A stretch of DNA of 64,000 bases from Methylomagnum ishizawai (GCF_900155475.1 NZ_FXAM01000001.1:359501-423500); one strand, 5' to 3'. Positions 8,743 through 19,816 are shown, counted from the first letter of the stretch. Numbers and translations are program-made. Notes: a model not told the origin generated them from the sequence alone.

Positions 8743-10043
8743 AGTCGATCCGCCGCAAACTCATCGCCACCTTGTTGGGCGTGATCACCAGCGCCTTGCT
8801 GCTGGGGGCTTCGGCGATCTATTTCACGGCCCGCGAGGAGGCGGGGGCTTTGTTCGATTATCACTTGCGCCAAATCGCCCTATCGCTGCGCAACCCGGCC
8901 TTCGGCGCGGTGTGGATGCCGCCGGTGGACGCCGACGAGGAGGAATTCGATTTCGTCATCCAGGTGTGGGACGCGACCGGGGTGCGCTTGTATTACTCGC
9001 AGCCGCATGTGGAATTGCCCGGCTTCATGGCTGGCGGCTACGCCACGGTAGAGACCCGCGAGGGCGCGTGGCGGGTGTTCGCCATCCGTTCGCGCAGCCA
9101 GGTGATCCAGGTGGCCCAACCGATGCGGGTGCGCAACCACATGGCATTGGAAGCGGCGTTGCGGGTGTTGTTGCCCTTGCTGTTGTTGTTGCCGGTGTTG
9201 AGCGTGGCGATTTGGGTGTTGGTGAGCCGGGGTTTGGAGCCGTTGAACCGGCTGGCCCGCGCCGTCGCCACCCGCACGCCCAAGGCGCTGGACCCCTTGC
9301 CCGAGGCCCAAGCCCCGCAGGAAGCCCGGCCCTTGGTGCGTTCGCTCAACGATTTGCTGGTGCGGCTGGGCGATGCCTTGGCGGCGCAACAAGCCTTCAT
9401 CGCCGACGCCGCCCACGAACTGCGCACGCCCATCGCCGCCTTGCAACTCCAGGCGCAATTGGTCGAGCGGGCCGAGACCGAGGAGGACCGCCGCGCCGCG
9501 CTGGACGATCTCAAGGCCGGGGTGGGGCGGGCGGGGCGGGCGGTGCAGCAACTCCTGACCCTGGCCCGCCAAGACCCGGACCTCGCGGCCAGGCCGTTCG
9601 AGCCGGTGTTGCTGGGCGAACTGGCGCGGCAGGTGGTGGCGGAGCATCTGCCCTTGGCGGAGGCCAAGCATATCGATCTGGGCGTGGTCGCCACCGACGA
9701 TGGTTTGAAGGTGCAGGGCGATCCCGCCGCCTTGCGGGTGTTGGTGGCGAACCTGGTCGAGAACGGCTTGCGCTATACCCCGGAGGGCGGGCGGGTGGAT
9801 TTGTCGGTGTGGCGGGCGGGGGGGCAACCCCTCTTGGAGGTGCGCGATACCGGACCCGGCATTCCCGAAGCGGACCGGGCGCGGGTGTTCGACCGTTTCT
9901 ACCGGGGGGAGGCGACCCACGAGCCGGGCACCGGGCTGGGCTTGTCCATCGTCAAGACCATCGCCGACCGGCATGGGGCGCGGGTGGGTTTGGAGAACGG
10001 GGCGGGCGGGGGCTTGCGGGTGCGGGTGGTGTTCGCTGCCTGA
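8739..10043 (+). CDS. two-component sensor histidine kinase
   Basis: The 434-residue product has a first transmembrane helix at about residues 7-29, a periplasmic sensor of about 115 residues, a second helix around 145-166 (LLPLLLLLPVLSVAIWVLV), a linker, the dimerisation H-box (ADAAHELRTPIAAL, His near residue 226), an N-box (LVANLVENGLRYTP), G1 (DTGPGIP), F and G2 boxes (GTGLGLSIV). It is a QseC/TctE-type kinase. ATGA overlap with the regulator gene shows that they form one unit. The signal is not predictable from the sensor region. Confidence 0.92.
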   Translation: MKSIRRKLIATLLGVITSALLLGASAIYFTAREEAGALFDYHLRQIALSLRNPAFGAVWMPPVDADEEEFDFVIQVWDATGVRLYYSQPHVELPGFMAGGYATVETREGAWRVFAIRSRSQVIQVAQPMRVRNHMALEAALRVLLPLLLLLPVLSVAIWVLVSRGLEPLNRLARAVATRTPKALDPLPEAQAPQEARPLVRSLNDLLVRLGDALAAQQAFIADAAHELRTPIAALQLQAQLVERAETEEDRRAALDDLKAGVGRAGRAVQQLLTLARQDPDLAARPFEPVLLGELARQVVAEHLPLAEAKHIDLGVVATDDGLKVQGDPAALRVLVANLVENGLRYTPEGGRVDLSVWRAGGQPLLEVRDTGPGIPEADRARVFDRFYRGEATHEPGTGLGLSIVKTIADRHGARVGLENGAGGGLRVRVVFAA

Positions 10044-10070
10044 GGTTGGGGCGCGATTGCGCGGCGTCCC

Positions 10071-10100
10071 GTAGGGTGGGTCGGTATTCCCCGGCCCACC
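10071..10100. repeat. GTAGGGTGGG...CCCACC hairpin, possible dispersed repeat
   Basis: GGTGGG at 10075-10080 pairs with CCCACC at 10095-10100 around a short GC-rich loop between two convergent genes. Sequences beginning GTAGGGTGGG are common as dispersed intergenic elements in many GC-rich proteobacteria. Only one clear copy was seen here, so calling it a repeat rests on recollection. It may also act as a weak terminator. Confidence 0.3.
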
Positions 10101-10114
10101 GTGATGTTCTCGGC

Positions 10115-10447
10115 TTACAGAATCACCGAATAAGTCAGGCCATCGTCGATGGCAAGCCGTTCTATTTCGGCGTGTTTGTTACGCAGCATCAACTCTATTT
10201 GACGCACCGAACAATTTCCGCGCCGAATCCACACTACTTTGGGTGGAGCGCCGAAAATCAAACTTCTTTCGTGGAAATCGGAATCCTTGCTGACCAGGAT
10301 GTAGCCATGGGTTTTGGCATATTCCCAAATGACAGGGTCGGGTTCGCTGCCGAGGCCGATACGATCCACATGGGCCGAGTCCGGGAAAACATCGGCGAGC
10401 CTCGGCACCAAGCGGGGCGATAGATTTTCGTCGAACAACAACTTCAT
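10115..10447 (-). CDS. DUF5615 PIN-like protein, probable toxin of a DUF433/DUF5615 pair
   Basis: The 110-residue product begins MKLLFDENLSPRL and contains GLGSEPDPVIWEYAKTHG and LVSKDSDFHER, with the acidic residues (Asp6, Glu7, the later Asp pair) that make up the PIN-like nuclease site of the DUF5615/Mut7-C family. Such proteins are encoded next to DUF433 proteins and are thought to be RNase toxins. The start ATG overlaps the stop of the DUF433 gene (ATGA), the usual coupled order with the antitoxin first. The C-terminal third (VWIRRGNCSVRQIELMLR) is also typical. Toxicity is inferred from the family only. Confidence 0.85.
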   Translation of the reverse strand: MKLLFDENLSPRLVPRLADVFPDSAHVDRIGLGSEPDPVIWEYAKTHGYILVSKDSDFHERSLIFGAPPKVVWIRRGNCSVRQIELMLRNKHAEIERLAIDDGLTYSVIL

Positions 10448-10668
10448 GCGTTGACGACCAGTTGTTTCCGTTCGCGGTCGGCGGCATAGCTCAGGCAGGC
10501 ATGGATATCGTCGAGGGTGAGGTAATCGAATTCGTCGATGATTTCCTGCGGGGTCATGCCGGAAGCCAGATAGTCCAGCACATCGTATACGGTGATCCGC
10601 AAACCACGGATGCAGGGTTTGCCGCCCCGTTTGTCGGCCTCGATGGTGATGATGTCGCGGTAATTCAT
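10444..10668 (-). CDS. DUF433 protein, probable antitoxin
   Basis: The 74-residue product matches DUF433: MNYRDIITIEADKRGGKPCIRG, then VYDVLDYLASGMTPQEIIDEF and LTLDDIHACLSYAADRE, a small helical DNA-binding-like fold. GGAAGG stands upstream at good spacing. It precedes and overlaps the DUF5615 gene, so it is probably the antitoxin and autoregulator. The gap upstream to 10766 likely holds the promoter; no operator palindrome was obvious. Confidence 0.85.
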   Translation of the reverse strand: MNYRDIITIEADKRGGKPCIRGLRITVYDVLDYLASGMTPQEIIDEFDYLTLDDIHACLSYAADRERKQLVVNA

Positions 10669-10766
10669 GGCGGGCCTTCCCAGGCTGTAGGTTGGGGTGT
10701 GAAGTATACACGGAGTCCGGTGCGGCCCACGTACAAGCCCCGATTAGCGAAGCCCGGTAGACACCG

Positions 10767-10871
10767 GGTTGGCGACAGTGGCATCCGGTGGTTGGCGGGC
10801 GATAAAAAACCCGCCACGGTGGGCGGGTTTTATTGTGGGATGGGGCTTAAAAGCAGGCACCTGAGCAAATG
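10767..10871. repeat. direct repeat copy 1 (terminator plus 3' end of Cys-rich gene)
   Basis: About 105 bases starting GGTTGGCGACAGTGGCATCC recur at 11260-11364 with only a few changes. The unit holds a terminator hairpin, the stop codon and the last codons of the Cys-rich gene. It marks a tandem duplication with a period of 493 bases, in which the 3' flank is kept better than most of the coding region. Confidence 0.85.
10804..10831 (-). terminator. intrinsic terminator of the first Cys-rich gene
   Basis: AAAACCCGCC at 10806-10815 pairs perfectly with GGCGGGTTTT at 10822-10831. Read on the minus strand the stem is followed by TTTTTTATC, just past the stop codon at 10847. It is a textbook intrinsic terminator. 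Confidence 0.85.
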
Positions 10872-11176
10872 TTGTTGGGGCTGGTGCAGGTATACATCGG
10901 TATGCTATTTACAATTTTACAGCTTTTGAGGTTTCCCGAAGCATCTGCGCAACGTTTTGTGCAAGCGGCGGCGGCTTCCGCTTCCTGATTGATCTTCAAT
11001 TGTGTACCAGCAGCGCGGCCAAGGCTCTGCGGTTGGCCTTCCGGGGTTGTGGCGTCCGCCGACTGCGTTGCGGTCGTGGCTTGCGGTTCCGCCGTCTGGG
11101 CGGAAAGGGTGGCTAGCGCCAGCGTGGCACCAAGTAGCGCGGAAACGAGGCCATGGCGTAAAGCGCGGGTCAACAT
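10847..11176 (-). CDS. secreted Cys-rich small protein, tandem paralogue 1
   Basis: From the ATG at 11176 (AGGAG upstream) the product is 109 residues: a signal peptide (LVSALLGATLALATLSAQTA), a Thr/Ala/Gln linker, and a C-terminal domain with six cysteines: C-x3-C-x8-C, then YTC and ICSGAC. The block DASGNLxxCKIVNSIPxYTC and the end ICSGACF are nearly identical in the next gene upstream. The domain is probably disulfide-bonded outside the cytosol. I know no family name. The variable linker and conserved Cys domain suggest a secreted or surface peptide-like role. It has its own terminator, duplicated with the gene. Confidence 0.75.
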   Translation of the reverse strand: MLTRALRHGLVSALLGATLALATLSAQTAEPQATTATQSADATTPEGQPQSLGRAAGTQLKINQEAEAAAACTKRCADASGNLKSCKIVNSIPMYTCTSPNNICSGACF

Positions 11177-11259
11177 GGGTGTTCTCCTGTCGTGGTGGGG
11201 GATCGGAGCGTGGGTGGCGCTTCCCCGGCGGAGGGTGGAAGCGTGGCGATTGTATCCCA

Positions 11260-11364
11260 GGTTGGCGACAGTGGCATCCGGTGGTTGGCGGGCGATAAAA
11301 AACCCGCCATGGTGGGCGGGTTTTATTGGGGGGCGGGGCTTAAAAGCAGGCACCCGAGCAAATA
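11260..11364. repeat. direct repeat copy 2 (terminator plus 3' end of Cys-rich gene)
   Basis: This is the second copy of the unit described at 10767-10871, again made of the terminator and the end of a Cys-rich coding sequence. The very small number of differences points to a recent duplication or to gene conversion. Confidence 0.85.
11297..11324 (-). terminator. intrinsic terminator of the second Cys-rich gene
   Basis: The stem AAAACCCGCC / GGCGGGTTTT is identical to the other copy; the loop differs by one base. On the minus strand it ends in TTTTTTATC, downstream of the stop at 11340. Confidence 0.85.
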
Positions 11365-11660
11365 GTGGTCGGATTGGCGCAGGTGTACTTGGGGATGCTG
11401 TTCACGATTTTGCAGGTTTGGAGATTTCCAGAAGCGTCCATGCATGATTTGCTGCAAGCACCAGCAGTCGCATCTGTCGAGGGAGCTTTAGTGGTGGTGC
11501 TGATTGAATCGGTGACGGTTTGAGTTGTAGTGGATTCGGATGTGGTAGTTTCAGGTGTAGTGACCGCGGTTTCCTGGGCCGGGAGTTCGGCGGTGGCGAA
11601 CATCAGGACCGATCCCAGCAAGGCTGGGATCAAGCCGAAAGGGAGAATTCGGTTACGCAT
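11340..11660 (-). CDS. secreted Cys-rich small protein, tandem paralogue 2
   Basis: The 106-residue product has a signal peptide (GLIPALLGSVLMFATAELPAQ), a Thr/Ser-rich linker (residues 31-65) and the same six-cysteine domain as its neighbour: CSKSCMDASGNLQTCKIVNS ... YTC ... ICSGACF. A ribosome-binding site (AGGAG) lies upstream of the ATG at 11660. The two genes differ completely in linker sequence but hardly at all in the Cys domain, as in families where the mature domain is under constraint. Function is unknown. It lies just downstream of the FecR/TPR gene on the same strand, but has its own terminator. Confidence 0.75.
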   Translation of the reverse strand: MRNRILPFGLIPALLGSVLMFATAELPAQETAVTTPETTTSESTTTQTVTDSISTTTKAPSTDATAGACSKSCMDASGNLQTCKIVNSIPKYTCANPTTICSGACF

Positions 11661-11755
11661 GTTGTTGTTCTCCTAGGTCGTGTGATTATCGTTGTGAGAG
11701 TGGCGGTTTCACCGCGACCCTGCTGTATTGATCGCCGACCTTGGCCCCGCTTGGT

Positions 11756-14700
11756 TCAGAGCGCCAGCGTGAAGCGGGCGAACACGGTGAACTCGGGCGG
11801 GAAAGGCAGGAACGCCGGGATGCCGCCGACTTGCGGTGGCCTACGGTCCTGCAATCCCTCGTAGTGGTAGTTGCGGTCCAAGAGGTTTTGGAACTGGATT
11901 TCGGCCAAGCCCCAGCGGTTGGGTAAACGATAGCCCAGTCCTAGGTCCAGAAATGGCACATCCTCGCTTTGCCAGCCCCCCGGCAAGTCCACGTCCTGGT
12001 GGAAATAACTAGCCTTGAAATTCGTATAGAACCCAGAAGGATCGAAATACGATAGGGTCAAGGGCAGGGTTTGGGTGCGGGTATTCAATGCACCGAAGCC
12101 GCTAGAATTGTCGAATTGTTCACGGAAATATTCAAGACTTGTGGTCCAGCGGGGATGCGGGGTCCACAGGAGATAAGCTCGATATTGGGTTTCCCGCCAA
12201 TTTACTTCGTCAACGCCTCTTGGTACGGCGAGTTCCCGTCGGGAGAATTCCACGCCGCCCAAAACATCGAGATTGAAACGCTGATCCAGTCCCAGTCCCC
12301 AACGGGTAGCGTCGGTTCCGTTGGGGTCGTCGAAGAATTGGTTGAAGCCGGCAATCTGGGTGGGTTCCAGGGTTTGGCTGGTTAGCAGATTGCGTTTCAT
12401 GGTGCGGAATGCCGCCATGCGTAGCACGGTATCGGGCGAGATGTTCCACAACAGGCCGAATTTCGGATTAACTTGGGTAGTGGTCGGTGCCGATCCATTG
12501 TCCAGGGCATCGACGCTGAGTCCCAGCGTCCAGTTCATTTGTTGGGGATAGCGGACATGGGTATAGAGATAGCCATTGCCTTGCGAAGTGCTATTGGTGA
12601 GGCCGGTGGAGACAGAAGAGTCGAGTTGATAGTAACCGCCACCCAGGATAGCTTTCACATTTTCATAGCGCTGGATGTATTGCGCCTCGCCGGTATCGCC
12701 ATGATATTGATAGCGTGCATCAAGGCTGCGGTCGATCAACAGTCGGTCAGTGGCTGTCCGGTCCAGATGAATATAGGACGCCAGGAAATCGCCATGCTCG
12801 GAAGGATTGGCGTGCAGGCCGAAGCGGTAAGTATCGGTTTCGGAAGCTTGCCCATAGTTGTCGATGACAAGTTGCTGGAACGCATCCGGCGCGAAGCGCG
12901 AATCCAAATCCCCCCGGTCCACCTCCTGATGCCGATACTCCGCCTGCAAATTCAGCCAAGGCGTCACCCGCCCCTGGACGAAGGCGTTGTAGAGGTTGGA
13001 ATTGATATTGTTGTTGGGCCTAAAGCCTTCGGTCTGGTAATGGAACTGCCCCAGGCTATAGGAAAAATCGTCCCACAACCCGGTATGCACCACCTCGTCG
13101 CTATAGGTGTCGTTGCTGCCCACCATCCCCGACGCCAACAGGCTGAAACGGTTGCGCTGGAACAGCGGGTTGAACTCCTGTAGCGAAAGGTCCGCCGGAC
13201 CCAAACCCCCCAGCAGGAACACCGAGCTTTCCGCCAACAAAGGCTGCACCGGCGTGATATTGATCGGCTGCAACAACTGCGATTGCAGCAACTCGCTGAC
13301 CCGCGCGATATCGCTGCGCGGCAGGGCGAAATAGCTGTCCGACAACAGCCGATGCGAAGTGTAGTCGGTGGGGTCGTCCTCCAAGGCCTTCCAACCTTCG
13401 ATCCAGGCGCGGGGCTGGAACCCCAGTTGCCCGTAAATCCGCCCCAGGGCCGCGCCCCGCGCCGCCAAATCCTCGTCCAAGGCCAGCTTGGAACGGTACA
13501 CCGCCCGGTTGCCGTTCAACTGCATCGACCGCTGCAAATCGTGCAGCGCCTCCACCGGACGGTTCACCGTCTGCTTCATGATCGCGTTGTAATACCAAGG
13601 CGTCGGATCGTTCGGGTCGAAGCGCTCGGCCAACTCGAATTGCTTCTCCGCCACCTTGCCGCGCTTCTGCTCGTAATACGCCTTGCCCAGATAGCTGCGG
13701 ATCAAGGAATCGCCGGGATCGAGACTGGCGGCGATTTCCATATCCGCCGTGCCCTCCGCCAAATCGCCCTCCCGGATCAGCGCCAAACCCCGCCCCAGCC
13801 GCGCCATGGGATCGGCGGGATTCAAGCGGGCGGCTTCCTCGAAGCTGGACTTCCCCGCGTCCAGATCGCCGCGCCGCAATTCCGCGAAACCGCGCACCAC
13901 CCAGGGCCGGGATTGCCCCCCGTCCAGGCGGGTGGCGAGTTCCGCCGCGGCCTGGGCCTCGGTCCAGCGGTCCAGCGAAGCCAACAGCGTGGCCCGGCGC
14001 GACTGCACCAAGGCGTTGTCGGGACTGGTCGCGGCGGCGCGGTCGGCGGCGGCCAGGGCGGCTTCCAGGTCGAACCCGGCTTGCAAGGCATAGGACCGCG
14101 CCAACCAGCCATAGGTGGATTGGGCGTCGGCGGCCAGGGCGGTGTCGGCCAGCTTGAGCGCCTCGGCCTTGTGGTTGCGGGCCAGGGCGATGACCGAACG
14201 CAACGCGGTGAAACTGGCCGGTACCGGCTTGCCCCTGGGCGTGGACAACAGCGGCTCGGCCTCGTCCACCCGCCCGACGCTCAGCAACACACCGGCCAGG
14301 GCGGCGGTGGTGTCGGCGTCGCGCTGGGCGGGCGGGATTTGCTGCAACCGGGCCAGGGCGTCGGCGACCCGGCCCTCGGCATAACTCCGCGCCGCCTCGG
14401 CCAGGGCGGGCTGGCGGGTGTGCGCCAGGCTGGCGGTGTCCAACAAGGGCGGGAAATACAACGCCCACTCCACCGCGTCCTCGGGATGGGCGACCAGGCC
14501 AAACTCGGGCGCGTGCCCGGCGCGGGCGACGGCGCTCTGGCCATCCTTGACCGTCACCTTGCCCTGCGGGTTGGACGCTTCCACCTCGCCTTCGATCACC
14601 ATCACCTCGCCCCGGTCCGGCCCGGCGCTGACCAGGAACTCGGTGCCCCGGATGGCGGCGTTGATGAAATGGCTGTGGATATCCAACTGCCGGGGCGTGC

Positions 14701-15100
14701 GGCTGCGGGCGAACAGCGTGCCCGCGATCAATTCCACCCAGGATGGTTTCTCGGCCTCGACCGTGCGGAAAACCAGGGTGCTGCGCTGGTCCAGGGTCAT
14801 ATAGGTCTGGTTGGCGAGTTGCAGGGAGGCGCGGCTTTGGGCCTGGGTGCGGATTTTGTCACCGGCGCAGAAACGCTGGTCCACCACCACCGGCTGCCAA
14901 TGTCCGGTGTCGGTATGGGCCTCGACCTGGCCCTCGGCGGAGGCCAGCCGCGCCGCCCAGTTTGGGCAGGTCTGGGCCTCGGCCCAGGGCGCGAACGTCC
15001 AGGCCAAGACCAGCCAGAACAAAGGCGTAGCCCGGCGTGGGGCCGGGCCGTCGGGTTTGGCCGGGCGGTGCCGCCGGGCCGGTGGGAGGATACGGGCCAT
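11756..15100 (-). CDS. FecR domain-TPR-outer membrane beta-barrel fusion protein
   Basis: From the ATG at 15100 (AGGA upstream) the product is 1114 residues. A signal peptide (residues ~27-45) is followed by a FecR-like domain (about 45-215; GDKIRTQAQSRASLQLANQT, GTEFLVSAGPDRGEV), then 10-12 tetratricopeptide repeats (about 230-600), and a C-terminal beta-barrel (about 640-1114) with alternating strands and the closing FTVFARFTLAL, ending in a large hydrophobic residue as outer-membrane proteins do. The barrel resembles the C-terminal half of TonB-dependent receptors but no plug was seen. It lies 14 bases behind the CHASE2 cyclase gene, an association known for FecR-domain proteins. It could sense or export envelope material; this is inference. 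Confidence 0.8.
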   Translation of the reverse strand: MARILPPARRHRPAKPDGPAPRRATPLFWLVLAWTFAPWAEAQTCPNWAARLASAEGQVEAHTDTGHWQPVVVDQRFCAGDKIRTQAQSRASLQLANQTYMTLDQRSTLVFRTVEAEKPSWVELIAGTLFARSRTPRQLDIHSHFINAAIRGTEFLVSAGPDRGEVMVIEGEVEASNPQGKVTVKDGQSAVARAGHAPEFGLVAHPEDAVEWALYFPPLLDTASLAHTRQPALAEAARSYAEGRVADALARLQQIPPAQRDADTTAALAGVLLSVGRVDEAEPLLSTPRGKPVPASFTALRSVIALARNHKAEALKLADTALAADAQSTYGWLARSYALQAGFDLEAALAAADRAAATSPDNALVQSRRATLLASLDRWTEAQAAAELATRLDGGQSRPWVVRGFAELRRGDLDAGKSSFEEAARLNPADPMARLGRGLALIREGDLAEGTADMEIAASLDPGDSLIRSYLGKAYYEQKRGKVAEKQFELAERFDPNDPTPWYYNAIMKQTVNRPVEALHDLQRSMQLNGNRAVYRSKLALDEDLAARGAALGRIYGQLGFQPRAWIEGWKALEDDPTDYTSHRLLSDSYFALPRSDIARVSELLQSQLLQPINITPVQPLLAESSVFLLGGLGPADLSLQEFNPLFQRNRFSLLASGMVGSNDTYSDEVVHTGLWDDFSYSLGQFHYQTEGFRPNNNINSNLYNAFVQGRVTPWLNLQAEYRHQEVDRGDLDSRFAPDAFQQLVIDNYGQASETDTYRFGLHANPSEHGDFLASYIHLDRTATDRLLIDRSLDARYQYHGDTGEAQYIQRYENVKAILGGGYYQLDSSVSTGLTNSTSQGNGYLYTHVRYPQQMNWTLGLSVDALDNGSAPTTTQVNPKFGLLWNISPDTVLRMAAFRTMKRNLLTSQTLEPTQIAGFNQFFDDPNGTDATRWGLGLDQRFNLDVLGGVEFSRRELAVPRGVDEVNWRETQYRAYLLWTPHPRWTTSLEYFREQFDNSSGFGALNTRTQTLPLTLSYFDPSGFYTNFKASYFHQDVDLPGGWQSEDVPFLDLGLGYRLPNRWGLAEIQFQNLLDRNYHYEGLQDRRPPQVGGIPAFLPFPPEFTVFARFTLAL

Positions 15101-15114
15101 GTTGAGAGTCCTGC

Positions 15115-17382
15115 TTATTTCTTTTGATTGAACAATTCCGCCGGTGGAGGTTTCTCGACCGCGATGCCGGGAGTATCGCTTGCTTGGGGCGGTTCCGCTA
15201 GATAACCCTGGCAGGTCTTGTAATAAAAGCGCGTCGGTCCATCGTCGGGGAATTGTAGATTCAACAGGGTGAATGCCGCATGGGCTTCCTGCCAACGATC
15301 TTCGTTGAATAAAGCCAGCGCATCGGCGAAACGCTGGCGCAATTCGGGACAGGGGCCGGACTCCGGGTCGGTAATCAATTCCGCCACCGAGATCGGCTTG
15401 GATTTCCCAGCCAACAGGAACGCGCCCAGGGACCGGGTGCCCGCGTCCGGCAAATCCTCCAGGGTCCGCTCCGACACCAGGCTGTGGGTGCCCAGCAGCT
15501 TGTTCAGCCCTTCCAAACGGGCGGCGATGTTCACCGTGTCGCCGACGGCACGGATTTCGCCGCGTTCGGCGGTGCCGACATAGCCGATGCGCAGTTCGCC
15601 GTAATGGATGCCAAGGCGGACCGGGAACACCAGTTCGTGGTTTTTCTCGAAGCGGCGCACGGCGCGGCGGATTTCGCTGGCGGCGGCCAGGGCGTTGGCG
15701 CGGGCTTCTACCGCGCCGGGGTCGTCGTCGCGGGCGATCCAGATCGCCAGCATGGCATCGCCCACCACGTCCGACACCCAGCCGCCATGGCGGGTGACTG
15801 GCTCGAACAAGGCGGCGTAATAGGCGTTCATCAGCCGGGCCAGGGCCATGGGTTCCAGGGTTTCGGCCAGGGCGGTGTAGCGCCCGGCGTCGGTGGCGAG
15901 GCAGATGCCCTGGGCCATGCGGCCATAATTGGGCAGGGTCGCGCTGTCCTCGTGGCGGCTCAGTTGGCTGAACACATCCACCGGGATGAAGCGGTGGATC
16001 ACCGATTGCATGGTGCGTTCGCGCTCGGCCCGGCGCACATAGTTGAGCCAACCCCAGGTCAATAGCGCGATGGGCAATTGCAATCCCAGCGGCGCGACCA
16101 GCGGTAGCCAATCCCCCCGCAGCCCGAACAAGGTGCTGGCGGCGGCGAGATACAGCCCGCCCAGTCCCAGGATCAGCGCGAACCCCTGCGCCGCGCTCCG
16201 CCGCATCGCGCACAAACCCAAAACCCCACCCCACAGCAGCAGCCACAAGCCCTCGCCGACCGGGGAGAAGGCCGGGCGCACCCATTTGTCCTCCAATAGG
16301 TTCGCCAGCGCGGTTGCCGCCAGTTCCACCGAGCTGATGGCCGAGAACGGCGTGTAGAACAGCCCCTCGGTGGATTCCGGCTGGAAATCCTCCAGATAGC
16401 CCACCAGGACGATCTTGCCCGCCAGCGTGGCCAGGGTGGATTCCGGCGGGTCGCCCACCCAATCCTGGTAGGACAGGATGGGGAAGCTATGCGAAGGACC
16501 GTAATGATTGAAATAACGCACCTCCCCGCCCGCCAGCACCCCGGCCCAGGACCGCAGCAAGCGCCGGGTGGCGGCGGGGAAGCGGCTGTTCAGCAGGGCT
16601 TGTTCCAGGTCGGTCCCGAGTTCGGGGCGGGCGCGGAACTGTTCGATCAGCAGGCGGAGGGTGGGCTCGAATTCCTTGGGGCGGGTTTGGCAGGGCGGGG
16701 CTTGGGCGGCGATCCGGGCCAGTTCGGGATCGGCGGACCCGAGCCAAGCGCCCAGTTCGGCGCAATGGGTGCGTTGGATATAGGCCAGCATCAACAGCGT
16801 GGGCAAGGTGGCCCGCCGCTCCTCGTCGCCGAAGAAGGTGAGGAAGGCGCTGGACGCGCTGAGGGTATCGCGGGGCAGCAGGAAGGGCGCGGTGGCGAGC
16901 GCCGCGTCGGCCAGTTCGGGGGTGGGTTCCACCAAGGATTCGACATACAGCCCCGAGCGCAATTGGCGCGGCTTGACATAATCGGTCAGCACCGTCCGGC
17001 CCAGGTCGCGCATGGCTTCGGCCATGGTCCGGTCGGCCCCCGGATCGGCGGAGGCATTGGCGAAGAAGATATTGAAAGCCAGCAATTCGGCCTGGCCGCG
17101 CTGGGCGTTGCGGAGGATATTGGCGTGCAGGTGGCGCGGCCAATTATGGGGGTCGTCGGGGGCTTGCAGGCGCTGGGCGGATTCGTGGTCGATGCCGAGG
17201 ATGGCGACCTCGCCCGGTGGACTGGCGGGACCGCGCAGCGCGTACAGGAGTCCCAGCCCGATGCCTTCTTCCAGCGGTCCCCGCAGCGGCGACAGGCTGA
17301 ATAGCGCCCCGCCCAGGGCGGTCAGCAAGGGGAGCCAGCCCAATTGGAATTTCGGTCGGGTCCGCCGCTCGCGCCCGGTCAT
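15115..17382 (-). CDS. CHASE2-domain class III adenylate/guanylate cyclase
   Basis: The 755-residue product has an N-terminal hydrophobic helix, a periplasmic CHASE2 sensor (about 35-360; LLYALRGPASPPGEVAILGI, then the FSAISSVELAATALANLL end block), three transmembrane helices (about 370-450), and a class III cyclase domain (about 490-680). Both metal-binding aspartates are present (LATDAGRYTALAE and VVGDAMLAIW), as are GIHYGELRIGYVG and VGDTVNIAARLE. A short TPR-like tail follows. It should make cAMP (or cGMP) in response to an envelope signal. It is followed after 14 bases by the FecR-TPR-barrel gene, probably its partner. The Clp/CRP-family gene at 34057 is a possible but uncertain effector. 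Confidence 0.88.
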   Translation of the reverse strand: MTGRERRTRPKFQLGWLPLLTALGGALFSLSPLRGPLEEGIGLGLLYALRGPASPPGEVAILGIDHESAQRLQAPDDPHNWPRHLHANILRNAQRGQAELLAFNIFFANASADPGADRTMAEAMRDLGRTVLTDYVKPRQLRSGLYVESLVEPTPELADAALATAPFLLPRDTLSASSAFLTFFGDEERRATLPTLLMLAYIQRTHCAELGAWLGSADPELARIAAQAPPCQTRPKEFEPTLRLLIEQFRARPELGTDLEQALLNSRFPAATRRLLRSWAGVLAGGEVRYFNHYGPSHSFPILSYQDWVGDPPESTLATLAGKIVLVGYLEDFQPESTEGLFYTPFSAISSVELAATALANLLEDKWVRPAFSPVGEGLWLLLWGGVLGLCAMRRSAAQGFALILGLGGLYLAAASTLFGLRGDWLPLVAPLGLQLPIALLTWGWLNYVRRAERERTMQSVIHRFIPVDVFSQLSRHEDSATLPNYGRMAQGICLATDAGRYTALAETLEPMALARLMNAYYAALFEPVTRHGGWVSDVVGDAMLAIWIARDDDPGAVEARANALAAASEIRRAVRRFEKNHELVFPVRLGIHYGELRIGYVGTAERGEIRAVGDTVNIAARLEGLNKLLGTHSLVSERTLEDLPDAGTRSLGAFLLAGKSKPISVAELITDPESGPCPELRQRFADALALFNEDRWQEAHAAFTLLNLQFPDDGPTRFYYKTCQGYLAEPPQASDTPGIAVEKPPPAELFNQKK

Positions 17383-17766
17383 GGCGGCATGGCCCCCGCG
17401 GGCGATGGACGCCGTCCTGGCGGCGTATGCGTGGATGGCACGGTGGTCTCAGCCTCTGACGAAACGATAGGTGAGGATGGGCGCGGTTGTATCCGTATGT
17501 AGCCTGGGCCGGGCGTTGACCGGAGTTACTCCGCGGATTTACTCATTGATTTTATTGGATTCCGTGGGGAAGTGGCTGTTGCGGGCGGCAGGGTAGTATA
17601 GTTTCCCGCCAGGGTAAACCGATAGTGGCGGTGTGATGTATCGCTCTGTATCTCCGTTGCCATGGAGGCCGTGGTCCCGGCCCGGAGGGCCCTGGCCGCC
17701 TTGGCATGGCGATTCCTCCGCCTTGCCAAATCGCCCCCCATGTTTTAGCTTAGCCGATACCCGTAA
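17383..17766. other. intergenic region between the divergent cyclase and thiC units
   Basis: These 384 bases separate two divergent transcription units and must hold both promoters. I see no supported gene; the short minus-strand frame in it has neither a ribosome-binding site nor plausible protein character. No clear -35/-10 pair was identified. Confidence 0.5.

Positions 17767-19816
<2,050 letters not shown>

Noticed and set aside
11756-16462. Reading the FecR/TPR frame as one 1568-residue protein
   Set aside because: The first ~454 codons lie antisense-offset over the CHASE2 cyclase gene and are low-complexity; signal peptide, AGGA and domain start all favour the ATG at 15100.
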